Assembly: GCA_030533445.1 (NCBI GenBank)
Contig: CM060072.1
Coordinates: 25,691,609-25,755,608, forward strand
Direction: 5' to 3'
Length of the DNA: 64,000 bases
Source of the DNA: Cyprinodon diabolis
Lineage: Eukaryota > Chordata > Actinopteri > Cyprinodontiformes > Cyprinodontidae
A model generated the notes under the pieces. That model ran no database searches, was not told the origin of the DNA, and saw only the letters and a list, made by a program, of their open reading frames with translations. The position numbers and the translations under genes are program-made. Within the stretch, counting starts at the first letter, position 1; every line of letters begins with the position of its first letter. This document shows positions 45,954 through 56,900 of this stretch, in pieces.

Positions 45954-48574
45954 GGTACAGCTGTGTTGGTGGTTAAAATGCAACATCTGGTTTTAGCAGA
46001 GAGGTGGCTCATCCTCCTGTGACTTTAAGAGTCTGCAGACCAACTTGCTTCTTAGCTGCTTGTGTTTGTTTTGCTTTGATTTTCCTCAGTGAGTCATCAT
46101 CTACTTCATTTCCTCCGTCTCCTCCACACCAAGCCATGGGAAAAGCATTCAGAGATCAATAGTGGAACTTTTCTCCCACTCTTGTCCACTTTTTCTGTTT
46201 GTCAGTGGGGCCAAATAATGTTCCTGAGGGACATCTGAGGAGATGCTCACATGTTTTTGCTCACTTCCTGTGGAACATAGTTGTCCTCTTCTCCATCATC
46301 AAAGATGTTTTAAGAACAGTAGCCTCATTTTATTCAATTTTAGTTTAGTTGGCCTGTTCATTTTACACTATTGTGCAACACCTTCCCAGAGCAGTCAGAG
46401 GAGGAACTCACACCCAGGCCCCACTTGTTGCTTCCTTCATGGATCCGCCTGGTAACACCTGCCAGACCTTTTGGGCATATAAAAAAGAAAAAAAGAAGAA
46501 AAGTGTGAGTGCATTCAAACTCTGTCTTATTCATTTAAAGTTTTTTTCTACCAAATGCAGAAAGGGAATCAATAAACAGGAAATGTGAGAATGTTTTCAG
46601 AAGGAAGGGCTGATAAACAACCCCCCCAGCTGCATGTAGCTGTGATAGGATGTAATTCTGCACCGGGATGGGGAGGAGAGTGGGCTGGGAGGAGGGAAAG
46701 AGCAGAGAAACTCAATGTGAATGAAAAAAAAAAGCCCAAGGAGTAAGACATACAGAATAATGAGGAGAGTGCTTTGGAAATCAATTTTCTTCAAGCTTAC
46801 CTATGGATCTACCTGCTGTCTACACTCTGTTACAGTAAAGAGATGGTAAGACATGCCTGTTTGGTGAGTAACACCATCTGCAGCTTACTTTTAATTGCCT
46901 CTATGCTGAGGAAAATAGCTCTTTTTTTATTTTACTGGATAACATTTAAATGCTGCAACTTCCTCTGTTTTGTCAGCGCTTGAACCCAGCAGAGGTCTTT
47001 AAAAGTAGCAGCCCAGACTGTGTAGCTGGCAGTATCTATTTTCAGAAGCTCGTGGTAGCTCTGCAAGGCATAACTGCCCCCATAATGACGGGTTACAGTT
47101 AAAGGCCCGGCATTTTCCTGCATTAAGACAGCTCTCTGGCCTGGGTGTGTACGTTGTATCTCTGGGTTTTGTGGCAGCAGCTGTGTGCATGTGTGTGTGA
47201 GTCAGGCAGACTGGGGACACATTACCCTGCCCACTCTCTGGTCCTGTGTCTGAGTGCGTGTCTCAAACAGGGCCGGTGTTGACAGGCACCGCACTGACAG
47301 AGGAGGCGTCAGGGCTCCAGTGTCAGGACGAGCAGAAGGAACGCTCTGTTCTCCGTGTCCCCCGGGTCCTGTGGGACTCACACACTGAACAGGATTGTAG
47401 GAAGCGTGTGGTTTCAGCCGGCAGCTTTGTCTGGGGTGACATCAGACGCCAGCTGAACGCCATGTTGTCTCACAGAGCCCAGACTAATGTTAGATCGCGG
47501 AAGTTGTGGAGGGCTTCTGGCTGTTTTTTTTTCAGAAACTCTAATTGATGAAGGATGACAACTCATTTAGATTTGAAGCACCAGCTCTGTGTCAATCATG
47601 GAGTCCCTGAATAATCTGATGATGTATTTCACATGGCTTGCAATAGTACAGAGAGTTTATTGTTACAGAATGAATCCTCTTATAAGAAACTCTCTTTTAG
47701 GGACTTCTCTACTCTTAAATGTTGCAAAACCTTACAATCAGGAATCTTTATGCATTTTATTGGCATTTTGTATGTGATAGAACTATAAATTATGTCTTAT
47801 TTCTCAAGTGGGAGGTAATTATACATTTTGCAGCCTCTAATAGTTTTTCGTCCTATCTTTACATGATCTCTCTTCCTATCCACTCTTACCAATTCTATTC
47901 GTCCCTATTGAAGAAAAGCATGATGCTGCCACCACCGTGCTTCTACGCTAAGAAAATCTCATAGCATTTTACCATTTTACCACTTTAGTGACATCTGATT
48001 TGAGCACTTGATGGTAAGCAGCAAACAAGATATGTTCTTCAGGCGTTCTTCCTACAACCCCTCCACAACAGCCAGCAGATTCTGACGAATGAGTCACTGA
48101 TCTCTGCTGCTCATCCAGAGTTTACTGATGCACTCTGGGTCTGAGCTCTCAGTTTAGATATAAGACAATGCCTTAATTGTACCCTATTCTTTACACTAGC
48201 ACTGAATATTGGATTATTGAAATAATAATAATCATCAATCTGATCATCAGTGTTTTGTTACCAGGAGTAATAGTAAACAGGATATAAAACATGCTATTTG
48301 TTGATGAAATGATGAAATAACCTGCCTAAAGTCAATTTTTTTTCCTATTTAAGATTACATGCTTATATATATATATCTATATATATATATATAGATATAT
48401 ATATAATATATATATTTATTACCTCCTTGGAGGCTATGTTTTAGATATGTTTTATGTAACCTCCTTGGTAATAATGATAAAAAATATATTTTAGGAACAT
48501 TTTATGATTATTTATCTTTCTCCCTATTTTCTAGGCCTGCTATTCTTATTGTGTTATTGTCTTTGCACTGACAC
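45954..48574. other. Upstream region of phldb1, non-coding as far as seen
   Basis: Two pieces could be 5' exons but are unproven: 46640-46843, which ends in AAAGAGATG before GTAAGA, and a GC-richer stretch 47240-47500. A (TA)n run with CT steps lies at 48361-48418. The CATGATGCTGCCACCACCGT stretch near 47920 is a common repeat word. Confidence 0.45.
48361..48418. repeat. (TA)n microsatellite
   Basis: TATATATA runs broken by CTATA and AGATA steps over about 58 bp. Partly self-complementary. Confidence 0.9.
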
Positions 48575-49029
48575 TGTCATGAAGCGGTGTTTGTTTGGAG
48601 GACCCAAATGCAGAGACCAGTAGGCAGAGGTGAATTTAAGTGGGTTTATTAAGGTTCACAGGAACAGGGACAGGAATCAAAATTCCACAGAAAATAACAA
48701 ACGTACCAGAACCAAGGAGACATCAGGGGTAAACCAAAAACTCTAGGAGCCAGGGAGAGACGAGGAAGGCAGGCAGATGTTAGACGAGGATCCAGCAAAC
48801 AGGAACGGAAGAGGGAGGCTTTTAAAGGGGAAAGAGAGAGCTGACGAGGGAATTGAAAACAGGTGCAGGCCGAACAGAAAAACAGAGCAAGGGAGGACAC
48901 AAGAGGGCAGCAGAGGACAACAAATGGAAAACCAAGAAAAACAGGAACAAACAGACCAAGACTCTGACAGTACCCCCCACTTAAGGGCGGATCCCAGATG
49001 CCCTAAAATGTCCAGAAACAGAAAACAAC

Positions 49030-49200
49030 CCACTGCGGCTCAGAACAGGCTCGGACGGGGCCGCCCACTGCGGCTCAGGAACAGGAACAGGCTCGGACGG
49101 GGCCACCCACTGCGGCTCAGGAACAGGAACAGGCTCGGACGGGGCCGCCCACTGTGGCTCAGGTACAGCCTCCGAGGGGACCGCCCACTGCGGCACTGGA
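49030..49200. repeat. Minisatellite, 42-bp period
   Basis: About 3-4 copies of a unit containing AGGCTCGGACGGGGCCGCCC and ACTGCGGCTCAGGAACAGG, inside the LTR element interior. The period is a multiple of three, so frames stay open on both strands. Confidence 0.85.
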
Positions 49201-49215
49201 ACCACCATGGAGGGG

Positions 49216-49334
49216 GCCTTGGAGGCTTGGAGCGCCCGCTGAGGTGCCTTGGAGGCTTGGAGTGCCCGCTAAGGGGCCTTGGAGGCTTGGAGCGCCCGCT
49301 GAGGGGCCTTGGAGGCTTGGAGCGCCTGCCGAGG
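49216..49334. repeat. Minisatellite, 30-bp period
   Basis: Four copies of a unit containing GGCCTTGGAGGCTTGGAGCG followed by CCCGCTGAGG, next to the 42-bp array. Again a multiple of three; on the minus strand it continues the short gag-like frame as a Ser/Lys/Pro- or Ala-rich repeat. Confidence 0.9.
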
Positions 49335-49884
49335 GGCTCTTGGAGCTGATGGCGGTGGCAGGAATAAAAAAAAATCTTCCCTCTCCCCATAAAAAAAGCT
49401 CCAGAGGTCTGACTCCTGTATTTGGGGAGCTCTGAGGAGTTCACATTCCTGGTTCTCTGCTGGGTCCATATTGGGGCTGGATCCTTCTGTCATGAAGCGG
49501 TGTTTGTTTGGAGGACCCAAATGCAGAGACCAGTAGGCAGAGGTGAATTTAAGTGGGTTTATTTAAGCGTCACAGGAACAGGGGCAGGAATCAAAATTCA
49601 ACAGAAAATAACAAACGTACCAGAACCAAGGAGACATCAGGGGTAAACCAAAAACTCTAGGAGCCAGGGAGAGACGAGGAAGGCAGGCAGATGTTGACGA
49701 GGATCCAGAAAACAGGAACTGAAGAGGGAGGGCTTTTAAAGGGGAAAGAGAGAGCTGATGAGGGAATTGAAAACAGGTGCAGGCAGAACAGAAAAAACAG
49801 AGCAAGGGAGGACACAAGAGGGCAGCACAGGACAACAAATGGAAAACCAAGAAAAACAGGAACAAACAGACCAAGACTCTGACA

Positions 49885-50095
49885 GTCACAAGTACAGAGC
49901 AATGGAATTCCCTCTCTGCATTTAACCCATACCCTTGAGGAGGATGTTGGGCTTCCATTGTGCGTCGCCCGGGGAGCAGTGTGGGGTTCAGGGTTTTTTT
50001 GCTCAGGGACCAATGTGGCAGTCTGTGGGAGTGGGGCTTGAACTCAGAACCTCTGGATTCCAAGCACAATGGCCCCTGGTTGCCCCACTTAAAAA
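49885..50095 (-). mobile_element. SINE-like repeat piece
   Basis: GTCACAAGTACAGAGCAATG, TGCATTTAACCCATACCCTT and GCTTGAACTCAGAACCTCTG match a common fish repeat. On the minus strand, GAGGTTCTGAGTTCAAGCC resembles a pol III B box, so a tRNA-type SINE in reverse orientation is likely. It directly adjoins the LTR element. Confidence 0.55.
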
Positions 50096-50935
50096 AAAGC
50101 TGTGGCTATAGCACTTAATCTTTTGATTCAGATTTTTATTTTTAGAAAAAAAAAGAGTAGCATCAAACCTTTGATGTCCACTAAACGGTTACTTTCTGCT
50201 TTACTTCAGGTCATAAAATGCAGTCTTAGTAACAAACACCAAAAGTTCTCATTGTACAAGGAGGCAAATGAATTGTTTCCCTGTGATGTAAATAGTAGAG
50301 AATAACACAGCCAGCTTTCTGTGTTCATAGACATAACAAACAGAAGGCTGCAGGCGGTTGCGTGTCGTTTATGTGTCTTGGGATGCAGAGATGTTACTGA
50401 TAGTTGGTGAAAAGGATGAAGGCGTTTATCAAAAACACATGTGTCATCTGCGCTGAGTATGTGCCCAGCTGTGCTCTCGTCTGGTATGGGTTTCTCTCCC
50501 GTCCGATGAGCAGACAGTTGAATCTAATCTTCTGCATCTGTCTACAGACATCCTGTGGCAATATCTGAGTCACAGTGAGTCAACACGACCAGAGAAGCAC
50601 TGATCTGTAGTTCTAGGGATATGAGACCTGTAGAGCTCCTTCCTTCTGGGATGTACAAAACATATATTTTGTCAATTTTACAATATCCATGTGTTTCATC
50701 TTCAAAGTTTAAAATCTTTTATGACTTAGACCTAAATGGATTTAAGAATCAATGTGGTTTTGTTCATAGTTCTGGAGAAACAATTCCTCACTGTAGTGGT
50801 TTGGTCACATGGGTGTAAAAGTGGGGCAGAAGGGTTTCTAAGGAAAGCACTGTTCCTATTGTAGTTCAGCAGTATTCCCAGCGCTCCATTCATGGCCTGA
50901 AACATTGTGTGTGTATGACTGTGTGTGTGTTTTAG
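50096..50935. other. Region before the phldb1 start exon
   Basis: No exon recognised. It probably belongs to the intron before exon 50936-51034, whose acceptor (TGTGTTTTAG) closes this stretch. Confidence 0.5.
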
Positions 50936-53900
50936 GATCTACACGTGTCAGACTCTTCTGACAGTACGGTCGACATGGACCGCATGAGGAGGAATAGAGT
51001 GGAACACGAGCGTCAGACCCATCAGGTCTTACAGGTGAGTTTTTCCTTCAGATTTGGCAGAACAGGTGACATGATTACCAGCAGCTCCTGCACTGATCCT
51101 GCTAATCATTTGTAGCACTGTTTAGCCCTGCATGCTCTGATTTGTATTTAAACAACTACATTATACTCTTACCTACAAGTTTATCAGGCACTACTTATCA
51201 GAATGTTCTTAATTCATGGCATAGATTCAAAAAGTTGTTAGGAAAGTTCCCAAGAGATTTTGCTACTCACAGATATGATAGCAGCACAAGTCCCTGCAGA
51301 TTTGACTCTTCCTTTATGGTAGGAATACCCCAAAGGTGTACTATAGGCAGAGATGGGACGTAACGAAGTACAAATACTTCGTTACTGTACTCAAGTAGAT
51401 TTTTCTGATAATTTTACTTTACTTTACTACTTATTTTTATGGCGACTTTTTACTTCTACTCCTTACATTTTTACACAAATATCTGTACTTTCTACTCCTT
51501 ACATTTTAAAAAATTGGCTCATTACTTTAGTTTTGAATCATTTCAATGGAGTTACCGTTATTATTTTTCAAGTCATCAATACCAAATTCAATCTAATTGG
51601 ATGGGAATCTACGTTGCATTTGACGCACCACTACAAGATGAATCAACAGATTCGGCGGTATTCATTCGCGGCAAATCATTGCAGCTGGATGGCTGTGCCG
51701 TTACTCAAGTACGGAAAGTGAGTACTTTTGCCATCTCTGACTATAGGATTGCAGTTTGGTGACTTCAGAAACGTTTGGAACTCATTGCACTCTGCAAGAA
51801 ACCAGTTTAAGATGAATTGTAATGTGGTGAATGAGCTGAATTGTGTCACAGTTTTCGGCACTGCCCTTTGCACCAAGAAGATCTTTGGTTTGAACTAGTT
51901 GATTTTCCATCTTCTGTTTAAGAATGTGTGAGTTTTCTTTGGGTATGTTTTCCTAACTTTAAAGTGGAATAGACATGTTATATGACATAAAATATAATAT
52001 CAATATACAATTAAGGAACATTTGGCTATCCGATTATTAATTAGAAAAGAATTCAACAGATTATTTGATAAGCAAAATAATTGTTGGTTGCAGCCCTTAT
52101 CGTAACCATGGTAACAAATTTTGGTCTCTTTGTGCGAAGTTCTGCTGCCCAGCAAAACAATTCTCCAATTTCTCCCTCGGGAAAATGGCGTAAATCAGTA
52201 ATAAGTCTTTTTTTTCAAAAAATTTTTTTCTGTAGTAATTTATTTATTTTGTCAAATATTTTGTGGAATAATATTTTACTCAGACTATTCCTAAAAGAGG
52301 CCTTTGTTTCTTAGATGTAAAATTTCTTATGTTCTTCAATAAAACTAGTAGTATTTGCCACCCTGGCTAGACCATTTGTGCCATCTTAGCCGCAACCATA
52401 TAAAACTTTATAGATCCACCTCTGACGCCAGTTATATTTTAGTATGTGGTATTTTGTAGTAAAACCTTTCCTTATATTTTAACTGCTGGATTATTAGGTT
52501 CATCTAACGCTCTATGTCCAGTAATTTGGTATGAAGTGTTCTCTTTTGTATAGCTATTTTTAACATGTGTGCTGCTTTAAAAAGTGGTGCAAAGGGCATT
52601 AAAAAAGTCAAACTCGCTACAACCTTATAATGAAGAGAATTTTTATAACAATTTTGTGGTATTTAAATGCAACTTTTTTAAAGCTCTAATTTTGGGACCC
52701 AGACTCCAAAGACCACCAATGTGTGCAGAATGGTAATTTCAGCTGCTGCTTACATATTGTATTTGTAGTTGTAGTTGCAGCTGTATTTCATTTTCTCACT
52801 GCGTTTCTATTACCCCTTTTCCACCCACTGGCCAAAAAAAACCATTTAAACCAGGGAACAATCAGGTTTTAGCGGCAGAGGGAACAACCCACTGACACGT
52901 CTCTACCTGGGTCAAATGACTCGGCAAGCGACCCGCGTTAAAATCGCCTCGGCTCTGATCGGGATGCTGTTACATTATACATGATACTGATATTACATGA
53001 TATTGCATGATATTATCAAATGCAACGTAAAGATATCAACATACCGTACCAGTCGTTTCTGATCTAACAAGCTGAAAATGCTCTGTTTAAATTCAATTAA
53101 CATGGAGCAGCTCTGGTGGGAGGCATTCGAAGGGATAAAAGAAAGAAACAGTAAAGCACACTGACTCCGCCCTGGCTTCCTTCCATGTTGCTCTCCATTG
53201 TTTACTTTCACGATTTCTGTTGCACTGGTGACATCATCAATGCTAACCCAGCATAATGGTGTCACCAAACATGCAGCTGCAGAGGGACAGATGCCATGCA
53301 GCTGCCAGCGAGGGGTTAGAATCAGATTTTTATGCCAGGTACCTTTTCTTTCGTCACATACTTCTTTTTTTGGCTATTTAAGCTAATGAGAACAATAAAG
53401 CTGTGAGAACTATAAAGTCAATAAATCAATCAAAGGGAGCCAAATGCCAATTGTAAGCAGGTTGATCCATGTTTGAAAAACGCGTTAACCTGCTAATTTC
53501 AATGGGAAAGAGGCTTATTACGCTCAACTAAAAGATTCCTTTTGCCCTTGTCGTTACATCTATAATATATAGACATATATTATAATATAGACAATAACTT
53601 CAAGCAATCATCTTCTCTGGAGAGGTGATGTTTGGACAACAGATCCAGTCAAACTGTGGAACACTAACTCTTTCTTGGAAGTCTAAAAATCATCTCTTCT
53701 TTTATATGTGGTACCTAGAGGTGGATAGTAACCTTTTGTGTTTCCTTAATTACAGTTTCTTGACTAACTTAACAAATTCACAACAAACATTTAGGAGTAG
53801 TTTTACTGCATTTTACGTTTACTTTAATTTGAGTAAAAACATGGAGAATTATAAATACTCTTTTTTGGCTACTATGCCAACAGGTTGTTTTAAACAAAGA

Positions 53901-56900
53901 AATCAGCCAGAGACACAAACACCATCAGTTTATCTTTCAGTTAGACTTTTTTTTTTTGCTCGAGCTTCATTGTTTTAACCTTATTTTCTGCTCGTCCTGC
54001 CTTGGCATTTGGAAGTCAAGTGAATGTACGGTAAACAGTTTACTCCATCTTGTTACTCAAAGTAACTTACCCTATTCCTAGGCTTATATACATAACATGG
54101 ATTGATTTAATTAATTATTTGTAAATATATTCAGATACTGATTTTAAAAAATGTATTCCACCTGAAATTCTGCAATTGTGCAATTGCTGCGTGTCGCTTG
54201 TTCATGCTAATTTCTATCTCATTCTTTGAAACACCATAATTTTCAATTTCCTGCGTAACTTCACATTGTTTTTAAAATACTACAAGAGATATATGATGAT
54301 CAGGGCTGCACGATGGAGCAGTTTGTAGCACTGCTGCCTTGCAGCAAGAAGGTTTGAAGTTCGATTCCTGGCTTGGGGTCTTTCTGCATGGAGTTTGCAT
54401 GTTCTCCCTGTGCATGCATGGGTTCCATTTGTGTGTGCATGATTGTCTATCTTTGTGTTTTCCTGCGACAAACTGGCGATATGTCCAGGGTGTACTCCAC
54501 CTTTCCCCCATAGACTGCCAAAGATAGGCACTGACCACAATGCGATGCTGATGGAATAAGCAGGAGAAGATGGATGGATGTTATCATGAGTAATATTTAG
54601 ATCAGTATTTAAGTAGACTTTTTCCTCAATACATTTTTCTATTACTTTAGCAATTTATTGTATGGTTACTTCTTACTTATAGGAGTATTAAGTTAAGAAT
54701 AAAATAAAGCAGTGCTACTCTTGCTTGAGTACATTTTCTAGGTACTCCACCGTACTCTACTGATACTTAAGGATCTTTATGATTTACTAACTGGCTACGA
54801 AGGTATTTTATTACACTCACCTAACTTCACTACAGTATTTTATATGATATCATTTGGATCCACTTCCTCTGAGTTTAAAGGATTTCAAACACACAAAATA
54901 AACAAAAACTCTTCACGCTTTAAATTATTAAAAGTGTCAACACTATATTCTGCCTGTTAGAGTGAAAAATATAAATCACTCTGTTTAAACTTATTAACCT
55001 GACAGATGAGGTATTAATAATGTTGGATTGTTTTGTTTTGACAGAATACTCCTCTCGACCTGATTGAAACAGGCAAGTCCTTGAAGGTTCAGGCAGAGCG
55101 CCCCCACCTGGTTAGCTTGGGAAGTGGACGTTTGAGCACAGCCATCACTCTGCTGCCGCTGCTAGAAGGTAAAAGGGGCTGAGCTCATCGGCGTTGCCAG
55201 ACCCCATTTACTGGGGCACGTGCCCCAGTATAAATGAGCTGTGCCCCTGTATAAATCTCATGAATATTTGCAACAGTAATAAATTTTTTTAATGCATCAA
55301 TTTAGATAATTCCAACGGGAGCAGACGTATATTTCTACTCAAATATGCTCTTACACTTATTAATATCTCAACTGGTAAATTTGGTAGGAATGTATCAGGG
55401 TGGGGTAGTGTGCTTGCTTGTATTTGTGTATGGAAGGAAGGGCATATGCGGTAGGGGGCCAGTGCCCCAGTAAAGCTTTGTGCCTAGCAACGCCCCTGGC
55501 TGAGCTTTTACTGTGAAACTGAAAACTGTTCAAATGTTTAAAGGGCTTTGAAAATGCACAACTTAAAAATGTAGTGCTAAGTAGAAATATACTGAATAAA
55601 AAGTAGAATTTAAACTTCCTTAACAAAATACTAATCAGTCCTGCAATAGAAAAAGCTGATTCTGAGCACTAGGGGCCTGAGCATCTGCTGACCTCGCTCT
55701 GTTAGGTTATATGGCCTACCACTGCATTACTGAGCTGCTGTTGCTCCCAACACCTTCCAGTTTGGTATAACACCACTGACAGTTGATGCTGAAATATTCA
55801 GGGAGAACATTTCACAACTCGAAATGCTGCACAGCGGCACCCTATCACAACCAATCTGGTGTTCACTGATCCACACCGTCACAGATGTTTGCAGAAACAA
55901 TCTGGATGCTTATGTGCTTTATTTTATAGATCGGTGAATGAAGCCAGAACTCTTCCAAGAGGGCACATTTGCAATAAAATACAAATATGCTTATATTAGT
56001 ACAGTTTTATGTAAAACACAGACATTGACTGTTCTCAATGTAAATTTTGAATGTGTCACGCTATTCAATACCAGGAGACACCAATTGGTATGGTTCTCCC
56101 CCTTTTGGACTTCTATTTGAGTTTCAGTTGTTTATGTCTTTCCGTTTTGTTGATCTTTGGTTTCTTTACCATTTTGTGTTTACTCTTTGTTGCCCCCTTG
56201 TGTCTGTCTCCCTTCATGTACCTCCCTTCAAGTTACTTCCATCCACCCCTGCTCCATATCAGCTCATTAGCCCATTCTTTGTTCTGTCCCGTATATACTG
56301 TATACACCACCTCTGCAGTTCCTCATCACTAGTTTCTTGTTGTTACTTGGCTGCCCAATCTCTTTGTAGTTTTCCTGTATTTTGGTTCTTGATTTTTTGT
56401 TTATGTGTCCTTTTTCATTAAATCAGCAAAAAATTTTCTCCAGGCCCCTGTGAACTTTTGTCATGTAAAGAAGGTAAAGCACCTGTGATCGGCTTCTTTT
56501 TAGGAAATCCCGCCTTTTGAATCAGTACTGCTTTCATCCTTGCTGCTGCTGGTAACGTTAGCAAAGCATCTTTATCCTAAGGGTGAACCCCCACCCCAAC
56601 ATTAAGTCTTTCACTCAATCATCATCTCACCGGAAACCCTTTGCAGGATGAAGAAAAAATAGGTTTTTAATCTCAACAAAACTTCTAAGGTTAAATTAAG
56701 GTTAAATAGATAAACTGAGTACCACTCAAAGTTTGCAGTTGTGATGGAGCCTGAATACTTTTGCATTGCATTGTGCAGCCAAAGATTAAATCATGTATAT
56801 AAAACATCGAGTTAATTAATTTCATATAATGAACCTTTTTGTCAGTCTGGTTGTGTCTTTTGAGGGTTCCCAGCTAATGAGCAACATACTGAGAGATGGA

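Larger units (their letters stand above)
48575..49884 (-). mobile_element. Non-autonomous Ty3/gypsy-like LTR element
   Basis: Two direct repeats of about 396 bp (48575-48969 and 49488-49884) begin TG and end CA and differ at few places. On the minus strand each reads as an LTR, with a TTTAAAAG box, an AATAAA signal and a TGTCAG...CATGACA frame. Also on the minus strand, a purine-rich AAGTGGGGGGTAC directly precedes the 3' LTR (48969), as a polypurine tract should. The 518-bp interior starts near GGATCCAGCCCCAATATGG and opens a short MDPAENQE-type frame like fish gypsy gag, but has no protease, RT or integrase. Flanking GACAC and GTCAC would be a 5-bp target duplication with one change. Confidence 0.75.

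Noticed and set aside
48777..49520. Long repetitive open frames on both strands, as a proline-rich or collagen-like gene
   Set aside because: They are open only because the minisatellite periods are multiples of three, and they lie inside an LTR element.
51353..51762. Open frames of 122 and 107 codons
   Set aside because: They lie almost wholly inside the hAT MITE 51348-51739 and show no domain.
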